From assembly GCF_010122465.1 (NCBI RefSeq), contig NZ_WLZY01000004.1:462443-526442 (forward strand): DNA of 64,000 bases, given 5' to 3'. Shown one piece after another: positions 33,701 through 41,097 of the stretch. This DNA comes from Phytoactinopolyspora mesophila. GTDB lineage: Bacteria; Actinomycetota; Actinomycetes; Jiangellales; Jiangellaceae. The notes beneath the pieces are model-generated. The model was not told the DNA's origin and searched no databases. It worked only from the letters and a program-made list of their open reading frames with translations. Made by a program: the position numbers and the translations under genes. Every line of letters begins with the position of its first letter. Position 1 is the first letter of the stretch.

Positions 33701-34894
33701 GCCGAACGGTTGGATGCCGCCCTGCGCCGAGCGCTGGTCCGAGCGCCCGATGTCGCCCCGCTGCTGAACGACGAACGCGCGGATCCGTTCTTCGTCAAAG
33801 ACGTGGAACGGGCCGCGGGTGATGTCCGGGACGCGATCGTACTGAGTCTCGGATACGGCCGTTCGGTGGACGGACGGATCCTGTACCGCTTCGGCGCGTT
33901 GGGCCGTCCTGGCGGCGACCGTCGCCTCATGTCGGCTACCACCAGGGCCCGAGAACGGTTGACCGTAGTGTCCACGTTCGGTGCCGAAGACTTGAGCCCG
34001 CGTCGCCTGACCACCCCCGGCGCGCAGGCATTGGGTGATTTCCTGTCGTACGTGGAGAGCGGAGCGCGCGCGCTGGGAGATGAGCCGACGCCCGGTGCCG
34101 ATGCGCTCGCCGAGGCGGTAGCGCACCGGCTGCGTCAGGCAGGTGCGGCCGTGGAGGTCGGCTACGGCGGTCCAGGTGGCGTGGCGGTGGCGGTGCGGCA
34201 TCCGACGCGTCGTGACCGGTTCGTCCTAGCCGTCGAAACCGATGCGGACAAAGGACCGGCCATGCGCTCGGCCACCGTGCGCGAACGGATCCGGCCGATG
34301 ATGCTGGAACGGCTTGGCTGGAGTGTGCACCGGGTCTGGGTGGAGGAGTGGGCCGACGACCCAGACGACGCGGGCAAGCGTTTGGTCAAGGCCTACGAGG
34401 ACGCGGTCGCGGCCGCGGACGCCTACGACTGGGCGGTGGCGGCCGCTGAGGCGGACGTCGTCGCCGGAATGCCCGAAGAGATCCTCGATCCACAGCCGGC
34501 GAGCCAATCCACCCCTACGGGTTCGGACACGGCGTCGAGCGAAATCGAGGCGGACTCGGCCAGTGGCGCTGAGCCGGGGGGCGACGAGCCGTCGGACGCC
34601 GCTTCCTTGGAAGAGGCCGACGAAGCTGAGCCGGCGGACGGACCCGGACCACGTGCGGCGCGGCGGGTCGGCGTGCGGCCCGAGATCACCGCGGGAATGC
34701 TCGTGCCTGATTACACCTGCCGCGAGCTCGCCGCGCTGGCCCGCTGGATCGAATCCGACGGCATGAGCCGCCAAGAGGATTACGTCGTCGATCTGATGAC
34801 CGTCGAACTCGACCTGTCGATGGACGACGCTCGCACCAGGGACGTGCTGCGCCACGCCGTTCGGGTCGCCCGCGCCGGCTACCCACCCAAATGA
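30797..34894 (+). CDS. giant helicase/nuclease-like ATPase (DUF4011/DUF3320-related) with degenerate Walker motifs
   Basis: A 1365-residue cytoplasmic protein from GTG 30797 (SD GGGAGAG). By overall layout it resembles superfamily-I helicase fusions: an N-terminal α/β region; LVDAPPGSGRTQTVAGIVAE near residue 270 at the Walker A place, but with Arg where Lys is invariant; FDVVIVEDAARLAVAQAVPA near 805 at the Walker B (DEAS/Q) place, with ED-A; and motif V/VI-like segments near 1000-1050 (VILSLGYGRSVDGRILYRFG-like, MSATTRARERL). Residues about 1115-1205 look like the vsr/MTES_1575-type REase fold (VAVAVRHPTRRDRFVLAVET, MLERLGWSVHRVWVEEW). A low-complexity acidic linker follows, then a DUF3320-like tail. 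Stand-alone gene. Function unknown; DNA maintenance or defence is possible. Confidence 0.8.
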   Translation: MSQVVERWRDELAGLGGRDPLLSFRDLKVGTLDLAAAEPEARRLLLEGEETLLSKLFPHEPLRSSALRSTRAIRDKARELFDERGLHVSLMAIGIATWSNPFVAHRPTAPVLLRTATVTARDPAETDFSITVADDPIVNPVLLHALDTQLGLRFHADDLRDHSGQLKYPTVVERLREFAPAHVVDGFSIAHRAVLATFATAPLLLSRDVEDLGGEIEQHPVIAALAGDDTARAAVSTAVAPSVPRYLALDTDADQHDVIAAAAGGGNLLVDAPPGSGRTQTVAGIVAELAGRGQQVLVVGQKRATIDDLMARLEAAGLDDLVVDLGSMSPAEAVERVTDQAQSLRETAVEEQVESVDELAASRLRTELDAYREAVHRVRDPWQISAYDAMLVTSTSPQRARTSVRLPMSSLERMTAASTLGAALREYAELEGLTLTHEDSPWFGSEIPSRDAADSLLTTVVGLRDVYLPQLRDFATRAAVEVGLSGPATVTECVEVVQLLTDVERTVKDFGPGIWTEPIDDLVAATGTRAERAESPSRPGFFARRQLRRRAFDLGGRSGRHQREVLHAGLVAARDQLASWKRWSRDGKLPRTGEYLARAADAVTAIQRRLAVLVQANPRTKDFPDVSFAEMARRLNDLATDEQHLRAMPRLIKLKAELSAAGLDELIDDLRRRKIQPDAVEDVLEFARLASLLEHWRTQDAALRQFDTEAHRRKIEEFCRADQADVRNGANRVRQARAGHFAQMSEEFEGQAEVLAGSAHDPTSEAMRTPRTLLETAPDIALAAVPCWVMSPLAVASTLPPRRLFDVVIVEDAARLAVAQAVPALARGERVILMSDEEVAVTDFTTAFEPAPDPDEQEGPWAGDPPASVAETLRGILPERGLRGQHRFRDDRLVGFAARTGYAGRISTVPAASGQERLVLDRVDAPSGGDDPVDSSSAEVNRVVELVLEHLRARPHESLGIVTLGPRHAERLDAALRRALVRAPDVAPLLNDERADPFFVKDVERAAGDVRDAIVLSLGYGRSVDGRILYRFGALGRPGGDRRLMSATTRARERLTVVSTFGAEDLSPRRLTTPGAQALGDFLSYVESGARALGDEPTPGADALAEAVAHRLRQAGAAVEVGYGGPGGVAVAVRHPTRRDRFVLAVETDADKGPAMRSATVRERIRPMMLERLGWSVHRVWVEEWADDPDDAGKRLVKAYEDAVAAADAYDWAVAAAEADVVAGMPEEILDPQPASQSTPTGSDTASSEIEADSASGAEPGGDEPSDAASLEEADEAEPADGPGPRAARRVGVRPEITAGMLVPDYTCRELAALARWIESDGMSRQEDYVVDLMTVELDLSMDDARTRDVLRHAVRVARAGYPPK

Positions 34895-35032
34895 GGCTCT
34901 TGTGACCTTTCCGTGGGTGAGTTCATGGGGGGCCGCTGCTGGCGGCTCGTGTTGCCCGGGGGCTTTCGGCGGGGTCCAGTTGTGGTGTGTCGCGTTCGTC
35001 GGGTGGTTGCCGCTGGTTGTGAAGATCGTCGT

Positions 35033-35457
35033 GTGAACCGCGACCGGCGGCAGGGGCGGTATTCGGGGTCGTGGAGATCGTCGTGCCGGCCAATGCCGCT
35101 GTGCGCCGTGGGGATTCACACGACTGGGCACACACCCGTCGTGAAGATCGTTGTGTGAACCACGACGGGCCGGCGGGGCGGTCTTCGGGGTCGTGGAGAT
35201 CGTTGTGTGAACCGCGACCGGCGGCAGGGGCGGTATTCGGGGTCGTGGAGATCGTCGTGCCGGCCAATGCCGCTGTGCGCCGTGGGGATTCACACGACTG
35301 GGCACACACCCGTCGTGAAGATCGTTGTGTGGTGTGAACCGCGACCGGCGGCAGGGGCGGTATTCGGGGTCGTGGAGATCGTCGTGCCGGCCAATGCCGC
35401 TGTGCGCCGTGGGGATTCACACGACTGGGCACACACCCGTCGTGAAGATCGTTGTGT
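35033..35457. repeat. 124-bp direct repeat, three copies
   Basis: Copies at 35033-35156, 35207-35330 and 35334-35457 look identical by eye. Each runs from GTGAACCGCGACCGGCGGCA to CGTGAAGATCGTTGTGT. Spacers are 50 bases (a partial, diverged unit, 35157-35206) and 3 bases. Inside each unit CACGAC and GTCGTG form a hairpin around GGGCACACACCC. Sub-motifs GTGGAGATCGTCGTG and GTGAAGATCGTTGTG recur, so the unit itself grew from a shorter repeat. A partial unit precedes copy 1 (from about 35017). Confidence 0.88.
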
Positions 35458-35608
35458 GAACCACGCCGGCGGTCCAGTGGGGGCGGGCGGTTCGAGCAGG
35501 CACGCCACCTAGCCCCAAAGGGCCCGGGCATGCGCCACAACACCCAACCGCCCACGGACACACCACCCGCCAAGGCGCTTCCACCCACGGACACGACAGA
35601 AGCGTCCC

Positions 35609-35672
35609 AAATGATCATGTTTGGCGGGTTTCCTCGTGCCTCAACAGGCCTGTAGGCATCGTGACGCACGAG
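35609..35672. repeat. ATGATCATG-family element, half copy
   Basis: AAATGATCATGTTTGGCGGG continues into TTTCCTCGTGCC, AGGCCTGTAGGCAT and GCACGAG. It matches the left arm and loop of the 45241-45336 palindrome, with an inner stem CTCGTGC/GCACGAG, but the right outer arm is absent. Confidence 0.7.
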
Positions 35673-35724
35673 ATGTCCTGGTAACGCCGATCGTTGCGCG
35701 GACGGCTGTGGCTCGCCGGGGGAG

Positions 35725-36696
35725 TCATCTCCCGCCCGCCGAACTGGCCCGGCCGTAGCGAGCGGACAGGGTGCGGAAATGCTCGATCAGCTCCACGGGC
35801 TCGATCACCTCGAAGTCCACGCCCACCAGCCCGATGTAGACCGCCAGGTCGCCGAGCGAGTCGTTGCTCGTGCTGAGAACGCACGTGTTGGAGTCGATCT
35901 CCTCCAAGGTGCCCACGGCCGGGTTCAGCCGTTGTCGCATCGCCTCAAGTGGAGCGTGCAGCCGCACCTTCGCGTGGTATCGGCGTGGTGCGACCGAGAC
36001 CTGCCTGGCTACATAGGCGGCGATGTCGTCATCGGGCAGTGGGCGCGGGGCGAAACGCGCACCTACGGGTGTGCAGGTCGCCACCCGGTCGATGCGGAAT
36101 GTCCGCCAGTCGCTTCGGTCGAGATCCCAGGCCACGAGGTACCAGCGCCGTCCCCAGCGCACCAGCCGGTAAGGCTCGACGGAGCGACGGGTTTCCTCCC
36201 CGTTGTGGCTGCGATAGCCGAAGCGCACGCGCTCGTGGTCCCGGCTGGCGGCGGCCAGTACGGTCAGGGTCTCGGAGTGCACCGTGGGTGCGGGGCTGTC
36301 GTACGGAACGGACACAGTGAAGGTCTGCAGCGCGTTCACTCTCCGCCGTAGCCGGCTCGGCAAGACTTGTTCGAGCTTGGCAAGGGCTCGGATCGACGTC
36401 TCTTCGATACCTTCGACGGCGCCCGCGGCGGCGGTGCGCAAGCCGACGGCTACGGCAACGGCTTCGTCGTCGTCGAGCAGCAGCGGCGGCATCTCGGCGC
36501 CGGCGCCCAACTGGTAGCCACCCGCGGCGCCCGGCGTGGATTCGACGGGATAGCCGAGCGTCCGCAGCTTTTCGATGTCGTTGCGGACGGTCCGGGTGCT
36601 GACGTCAAGGCGGGCGGCAAGGTCCGGTCCGCGCCACTCGCGGCGAGTCTGGAGGAGGGAGAGCAATCTGAGCAGGCGGGCCGACGTTTCCAACAT
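35725..36696 (-). CDS. HTH/WYL-domain regulator, paralogue 2
   Basis: A 323-residue YafY-type regulator that aligns over its whole length with the protein at 11100-12059 (both begin with ETSARLLRLLSLLQ and share STRTVRxDIxKLR). The WYL core is RWYLVAWDLDRSDWRTFRID. Divergent from the second epoxide hydrolase, 62 bases between starts, with a perfect 10-7-10 inverted repeat centred between them. It probably controls that hydrolase and itself. Confidence 0.9.
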   Translation of the reverse strand: MLETSARLLRLLSLLQTRREWRGPDLAARLDVSTRTVRNDIEKLRTLGYPVESTPGAAGGYQLGAGAEMPPLLLDDDEAVAVAVGLRTAAAGAVEGIEETSIRALAKLEQVLPSRLRRRVNALQTFTVSVPYDSPAPTVHSETLTVLAAASRDHERVRFGYRSHNGEETRRSVEPYRLVRWGRRWYLVAWDLDRSDWRTFRIDRVATCTPVGARFAPRPLPDDDIAAYVARQVSVAPRRYHAKVRLHAPLEAMRQRLNPAVGTLEEIDSNTCVLSTSNDSLGDLAVYIGLVGVDFEVIEPVELIEHFRTLSARYGRASSAGGR

Positions 36697-36713
36697 TCTT
36701 CAAGAATGCCAGT

Positions 36714-36740
36714 TATTGCGGAACGTAGTCTTCCGCAATA
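36714..36740. promoter_or_regulatory. candidate WYL-regulator operator, copy 2
   Basis: TATTGCGGAA-7 bases-TTCCGCAATA, perfect 10-bp arms, 17-18 bases from each divergent start codon. Same size and position as the operator at 12078-12104 but unrelated arms. Confidence 0.7.
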
Positions 36741-36758
36741 GTTTCTATCGTTCTTCAC

Positions 36759-37907
36759 ATGACGAACACCACGAACACCGCCCAGCAGTCTTCGACCGAC
36801 ATCCGTCCCTTCACCATCGACATTCCGCAGGCTGAACTCGATGACCTCCAGCGTCGCCTGGAACGGACTCGATTCACCCAGGAGCTGCCGGAGGCAGGCT
36901 GGGACTATGGCGTTCCCCTCGATTACGTCACCAAGCTGGTCCAGTACTGGAAGAACGGCTACGACTGGCGCGCCTGGGAAGCCAAGCTGAATTCGTACCC
37001 GCAGTTCACGACCGAGATCGACGGTCAGAATGTGCACTTCCTGCACGTCCGCTCGCCGGAGCCGGACGCGTTTCCCCTGGTGCTGACTCATGGCTGGCCC
37101 GGTTCCGTCGTCGAATTCCTTGACGTGATCGAGCCGCTGACCAACCCGCGTGCCCACGGCGGTGACCCGGCCAACGCGTTCCACCTGGTCATTCCCTCCC
37201 TGCCAGGGTTTGCCTTCTCCGGACACACCACCGACAAGGGCTGGAACACCACGCGGATGGCCAAGGCGTGGGCCACGTTGATGAGCCGGCTCGGCTACGA
37301 GCGTTACGGGTTGCACGGTAACGATGCCGGTTCGATGATCTCGCCGGAAGTGGGAAGGCTCGACGGCGACCATGTCGCCGGCGTGCACATCACCCAGATC
37401 TTCTCGTTCCCCACCGGGGATCCCAGTGAGTTCGAGGGAATGACCGAGGACGAGATGGCAGCCATGGAGCACCTCAAGTGGTTCTGGGAGAAGATGGGCG
37501 CCTTCAACCAGCTGCAATCGACCCAGCCGCAGACGCTGGCGCATGCTCTCGCTGACTCTCCCGTCGGTCAGCTCGCCTGGAACGCGCAGCTCTTCGGCGA
37601 GGGAGCGGTCAGCGACGACTTCATTCTGACCAACGTGATGATCTACTGGCTCACCAATACGGCGGCTTCGTCAGCCAGGTTCTACTACGAAGGCCAGCAT
37701 GGCGAGCACCCGACGGAACCGACCACGGTCCCGCTCGGTCTGGCCGGCTTCGCCAGCGACTTCAAGTCCATTCGCCGTTTTGCCGAACGCGATCACAAGA
37801 ACATCGTGCAGTGGAACACCTACGACACCGGCGGCCACTACTCCGCGCACCAGGTTCCCGACGTGCTGGTCAGCGACATCCAGGCATTCTTTCAGCGCCT
37901 CCGCTGA
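36759..37907 (+). CDS. epoxide hydrolase (EHN type), paralogue 2
   Basis: A 382-residue EHN-type α/β-hydrolase, paralogous to 12123-13268. N-terminal [20 protein letters not shown], then [14 protein letters not shown] (oxyanion), [15 protein letters not shown] (nucleophile Asp, with N-D-A in place of G-D-F) and [15 protein letters not shown] (catalytic His). The altered residue beside the nucleophile suggests a different substrate from paralogue 1. A 16-bp terminator hairpin follows. Confidence 0.92.
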   Translation: MTNTTNTAQQSSTDIRPFTIDIPQAELDDLQRRLERTRFTQELPEAGWDYGVPLDYVTKLVQYWKNGYDWRAWEAKLNSYPQFTTEIDGQNVHFLHVRSPEPDAFPLVLTHGWPGSVVEFLDVIEPLTNPRAHGGDPANAFHLVIPSLPGFAFSGHTTDKGWNTTRMAKAWATLMSRLGYERYGLHGNDAGSMISPEVGRLDGDHVAGVHITQIFSFPTGDPSEFEGMTEDEMAAMEHLKWFWEKMGAFNQLQSTQPQTLAHALADSPVGQLAWNAQLFGEGAVSDDFILTNVMIYWLTNTAASSARFYYEGQHGEHPTEPTTVPLGLAGFASDFKSIRRFAERDHKNIVQWNTYDTGGHYSAHQVPDVLVSDIQAFFQRLR

Positions 37908-37932
37908 TCGGCAGCACGATCCGCGGTTCAAT

Positions 37933-37970
37933 CGATTGGCCGGGCGCCACCGGCGGCGCCCGGCCAATCG
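37933..37970 (+). terminator. terminator-like hairpin after epoxide hydrolase 2
   Basis: Perfect 16-bp stem (CGATTGGCCGGGCGCC and complement) with a 6-base loop, 25 bases past the stop codon. Confidence 0.78.
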
Positions 37971-38025
37971 GGGAGCAACGAGCTCGTCGGATGACCGTCG
38001 GGCTTTCGAATCAGAGAGGGTATCG

Positions 38026-39135
38026 ATGTCGGATCAGGTCTTGTCTCGTCGCGCGCTCAACCGGGCGACGCTGGCCCGTCAGCTTCTGCTCCGACGATCT
38101 TCCATGACGGCTGCCACCGCGGTGGAACACCTGGTCGGATTGCAGGCACAAGCGCCGTTCTCGCCGTACTACCAGCTGTGGTCCCGGCTCGACCGATTCG
38201 ATCCGGATGAGCTGGCCAGGCTCCTGGTCAACCGTGAGGTCGCCCGGATCGTCGTGATGCGTGGAACCATCCATCTGATGTCCGCGGCGGACTGCCTGAC
38301 CTTCCGGCCGTTGACACAGCCGCTGATGACCAGCGATCTACGCACCAACACCCAGCATGCCGCCGGCATCCGGGGCCTCGACCTGGCCGAATTCGTCCAG
38401 GTGGCGCGCGCCGTGCTCGAAGAGACGCCGCGCACCGTCTCTGAGCTCGGCACGGTGCTGGCTGAGCGGTATCCCCACCATGAACCGGGGGCGCTGGCCC
38501 ACGCCGCGCGCGGACTGCTCGCCTTGGTCCAGATTCCGCCGCGCGCGGTATGGGGGATGAGCGGTCAGCCCAGGCTGACGACGGCGCAATCCTGGCTCGG
38601 AGGCGAATTGGATCCGGAGCCGTCGATCGATGCCATGGTGTTGCGCTATCTGGCCGCGTTCGGACCGGCCAGCGTCGCGGACGTGCAGACGTGGTGTGGC
38701 CTGACGAGACTTCGCGAGGTGGTGGAACGCCTGCGTCCCCGGCTGCGGACCTTCCGGGCCGAGAATGGCAAGGAACTGTTCGACCTGCCGGACGCGCCGC
38801 ATCCTGACCCTGAGACCCCAGCACCGCCCCGCTTTCTTCCGGACTTCGACAACGTGATCCGCTCGCATGCGGATCGGTCGCGAGTGATCGACGACGACGC
38901 CCGGAAGCGGATGACCACGAGGAACGGGGTCACGCCGCATGCCCTCCTGGTGGACGGCGTGGTCTCAGGGAAATGGCGGGTGGCGCGCACCAACGGATCC
39001 GCTGCCCTGCACGTCGAGCTGTTCCGGCCGCTGGCCACCGATGATCTCACCTCAGTTGAGGCTGAAGCGCATCGGTTGCTCAGCTTTGCCGAAGCCGACG
39101 CCGACGCTCACGAGGTGGAATTCACCAAGGCCTGA
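38026..39135 (+). CDS. AlkZ/YcaQ-like winged-helix protein (HTH_42)
   Basis: A 369-residue protein of the HTH_42 family. ATG 38026 (MSDQVLSRRALNRATLARQL) is preferred to the longer open frame. It has the early GLQAQAPFSPYYQLWSRL segment, where Q-A-Q is the catalytic QΦQ motif of AlkZ-type DNA glycosylases that unhook interstrand crosslinks, then RGTIHLMSAADCL and PDFDNVIRSHADRSRVIDDD. Chromosomal actinobacterial homologues often carry this motif but most are untested, so the glycosylase role is inferred. Confidence 0.82.
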   Translation: MSDQVLSRRALNRATLARQLLLRRSSMTAATAVEHLVGLQAQAPFSPYYQLWSRLDRFDPDELARLLVNREVARIVVMRGTIHLMSAADCLTFRPLTQPLMTSDLRTNTQHAAGIRGLDLAEFVQVARAVLEETPRTVSELGTVLAERYPHHEPGALAHAARGLLALVQIPPRAVWGMSGQPRLTTAQSWLGGELDPEPSIDAMVLRYLAAFGPASVADVQTWCGLTRLREVVERLRPRLRTFRAENGKELFDLPDAPHPDPETPAPPRFLPDFDNVIRSHADRSRVIDDDARKRMTTRNGVTPHALLVDGVVSGKWRVARTNGSAALHVELFRPLATDDLTSVEAEAHRLLSFAEADADAHEVEFTKA

Positions 39136-39157
39136 CCGCTGCCGTTAGGCTTGTCTC

Positions 39158-39298
39158 GTGAGCACACCGACCGGGTGGGAAGAAGACTTCGTCGTTCTTC
39201 CCGATGTCACCGCCGACGAGTCCAACCGCGCATGGGGCGATGACGACGCCTCCAACGACCAGCGGCTGCTCGACGAACGCCCGCCGCATTGGAGCTGA
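39158..39298 (+). CDS. conserved small acidic actinobacterial protein
   Basis: A 46-residue protein from GTG 39158: MSTPTGWEEDFVVLPDVTAD, then ESNRAWGDDDASNDQRLLDE and RPPHWS. Strongly acidic, no TM, and with the ending R-P-P-H-W that I recognise from a widespread short actinobacterial hypothetical family. It follows the AlkZ-like gene on the same strand by 22 bases. Confidence 0.75.
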   Translation: MSTPTGWEEDFVVLPDVTADESNRAWGDDDASNDQRLLDERPPHWS

Positions 39299-39326
39299 GT
39301 CGCACGGCGGGCTGAACCGCTATCCG

Positions 39327-39716
39327 CTACCGCCGGGCGCGGAGCTCGTCGCGGATCTCGCGCAGGAGCGCGATCTCCTCGGCAACCACCTCGTCGGCCG
39401 CTGCTGCTTCTTCCCGCGCCCTGATCGCCCGGATCTTGTTGATGGGGATGACGATCACGAAGTAGATGGCTGCCGCCACGATCAAGAAGTTGAACAGAGC
39501 ATCCAGGATCAGACCGATCGAGAAGACCGCGCTGTTGATCTCGAAGGTTCCCACCTGGGTGAGGTCGGGCTCGCCGAACACGGCGGCCACCAGCGGGTTG
39601 ATCAACCCGTCGACGACCGAATTGATCACCAGTGTGAAGGCAGCGCCGATGACCACCGCGACGGCGAGGTCGACGACGTTGCCGCGACTGATGAATTCGC
39701 GGAAGCCCTTGAGCAT
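39327..39716 (-). CDS. mscL: large-conductance mechanosensitive channel
   Basis: A 129-residue homopentameric channel that opens under membrane tension. MLKGFREFISRGNVVDLAVA with the N-terminal helix and TM1 (VVIGAAFTLVINSVVDGLIN), a short periplasmic loop, TM2 (LILDALFNFLIVAAAIYFVI) and a charged C-terminal coiled coil (AREEAAAADEVVAEEIALLR). Length is normal. Close to an FmdB-like gene and the galU-moeA block, as mscL is in Mycobacterium tuberculosis. Confidence 0.95.
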   Translation of the reverse strand: MLKGFREFISRGNVVDLAVAVVIGAAFTLVINSVVDGLINPLVAAVFGEPDLTQVGTFEINSAVFSIGLILDALFNFLIVAAAIYFVIVIPINKIRAIRAREEAAAADEVVAEEIALLREIRDELRARR

Positions 39717-39871
39717 GGTTGTACTCCTGTGTGATGTCTGTGATCGAGGTCCGGACAGCGAACGTGACGAGCCGCAACTGTGTCGCGAGGCTTACCGTCG
39801 GCGACAGATTAGCCGTGATCGGTGAAATACGCGCGGAAGCGGGGCTGCGGGGGTGCTTCGCCGTAGCTATT

Positions 39872-40498
39872 TCACGGTCCACCGATCGTGAAGGAGATCC
39901 GGGCGCTGACACCGGCATGTGCGAGTTCGGCGGCCTGGTCCGGAGTGGCCCCGACAACGAGCAGCGTGCCTTCAGCCAGCGGAGCGCCGTCGTGCGTGGC
40001 GACGGTGAGGACGGGGACGTCGGCGGCGACGACCTGAGCGGACCCCATCCCATCCATGGCGGCGGCCAGCAAGTCGATGCGGTCACCGGACCTGATCAGT
40101 GCGGCAGCACCGGAGTCGGCGACCCGAACTGGGGCAGCGACGAGGTCCTCACCCCACCCTTCGAGGAGAGACGGCCCGATCAGCCGTCGGTCCGTGATGG
40201 GTTCACCGGCGCGGGCTGGGCCGGCGAGGACACCGCCCAGGACGTCACCGGTTTCGAGCCGGCCTTCTGGGAGCGCGTCCGATGGATATGACGTGATCGT
40301 GAGATGCTCGGCGGCGAGTGTGGTGCCGCCGGCGATATCTTCCGCGGCCACGACTACATCCACGCCGTCTGGCGGCGCCGGCGAGGCGGCGTGGATGGAC
40401 AAGGCTACCGCCGCCGCGGCCAGCCCCGCGGCGAGCAACCGGCGGTGCCAGCCGAACGTGCGCAGCCACCGAGCCAGATTTATGTGCCTGTTCTCCAT
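39872..40498 (-). CDS. SAF-domain membrane-anchored protein (CpaB-like)
   Basis: About 208 residues from ATG 40498 (MENRHINLARWLRTFGWHRR). One TM (LLAAGLAAAAVALSIHAASP), then a SAF domain (VVVAAEDIAGGTTLAAEHLT, LPEGRLETGDVLGGVLAGPA, GEPITDRRLIGPSLL). The fold is shared by CpaB pilus-assembly proteins and flagellar FlgA; no pilus genes are nearby, so the role is open. It lies in a position that is conserved in actinobacteria near mscL and the FmdB-like gene. Confidence 0.8.
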   Translation of the reverse strand: MENRHINLARWLRTFGWHRRLLAAGLAAAAVALSIHAASPAPPDGVDVVVAAEDIAGGTTLAAEHLTITSYPSDALPEGRLETGDVLGGVLAGPARAGEPITDRRLIGPSLLEGWGEDLVAAPVRVADSGAAALIRSGDRIDLLAAAMDGMGSAQVVAADVPVLTVATHDGAPLAEGTLLVVGATPDQAAELAHAGVSARISFTIGGP

Positions 40499-40574
40499 GT
40501 CAGGCGACAGTAGGCGCACGGAGGCGCCCCATGGACGTTATCCACAGGGCGATCTCCGGAAACTTCGCGGGTTC

Positions 40575-40961
40575 TCAGGCGGTGGACGGAGCCGGTGTCT
40601 TGCTCGACGAAGAGCTGGAGCCGTTGGTCGAGGAGCCGTTGCTGGAAGCGCTGCCGTTGGTGTTGCTCGAGGTGGCGCTGGAGCTGTCCGAGCCGCTGGA
40701 GCTGTCCGAGCCGCTGGAGCTGTCCGACGAACCGGACGTCTCGGCGGTCTTGGTGCTCTTTGGTGACTCGCTCTTCGAGCCATTGGAGCGGCTGTCGGTC
40801 CGGTAGAAACCGGAACCTTTGAACACGACCCCGACCGCGGAGAACACCTTGCGCAGCCGCCCCTGGCAGGCTGGGCATTCGGTCAAGGCATCGTCGGTGA
40901 AACTCTGCACGACCTCCAGCGGCTCGCCGCAGTCTGTGCAGGTGTACTGGTACGTGGGCAC
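40575..40961 (-). CDS. FmdB-family zinc ribbon protein, Ruc-like chaperone candidate
   Basis: A 128-residue protein with an N-terminal zinc ribbon of two Cys pairs (YTCTDCGEPLEVVQSFTDD and TECPACQGRLRKVFSAVGVV), then a long disordered Ser/Gly/Asp-rich tail. It matches by layout M. tuberculosis Rv0991c (Ruc), a redox-switched chaperone under heat-shock control, and sits in the same gene neighbourhood (5-FCL, galU, moeA follow). A CIRCE-like element lies 65 bases upstream of the ATG, which supports HrcA control. Confidence 0.82.
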   Translation of the reverse strand: MPTYQYTCTDCGEPLEVVQSFTDDALTECPACQGRLRKVFSAVGVVFKGSGFYRTDSRSNGSKSESPKSTKTAETSGSSDSSSGSDSSSGSDSSSATSSNTNGSASSNGSSTNGSSSSSSKTPAPSTA

Positions 40962-41025
40962 TCGTGGTCCTCCCGGCCGTCATGTCAGGTGGTCCGTCTG
41001 GCGTCGCCGAGTCAACGGCGGGCCT

Positions 41026-41052
41026 CTAGCACTCTTGGACCCCGACTGCTAA
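41026..41052 (-). promoter_or_regulatory. CIRCE-like HrcA operator
   Basis: CTAGCACTC-9 bases-GACTGCTAA. The CIRCE consensus is TTAGCACTC-N9-GAGTGCTAA; spacer length is exact and 16 of 18 arm bases match. It lies upstream of the FmdB/Ruc-like gene (start 40961) and downstream of the 41098-41748 gene. Confidence 0.75.
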
Positions 41053-41097
41053 TAATGCGCCTTCGGGGGCCGTTTTGTCCACGTGACCTCGAAACGA

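Larger units (their letters stand above)
34895..35724. other. 830-bp non-coding region made of repeats
   Basis: No credible gene. It holds the three-copy 124-bp array (35033-35457) plus partial copies on both sides, then a Pro/Thr-codon-like low-complexity stretch and a half palindrome of the ATGATCATG family. The long open frames that cross it on both strands arise from repetition and GC bias. Confidence 0.75.

Noticed and set aside
31033..34014. Several antisense frames in the helicase-like gene
   Set aside because: All are shadows of the 1365-codon frame, rich in Arg/Ser/Pro as expected for antisense high-GC DNA.
35033..35457. CRISPR array
   Set aside because: Units of 124 bp with unequal spacers of 50 and 3 bases and no cas genes do not fit a CRISPR array.
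34226..35669. Long minus-strand frames across the 124-bp repeats
   Set aside because: The translated repeats arise because the 124-bp units and the GC bias keep frames open; there is no start signal or protein-like composition.
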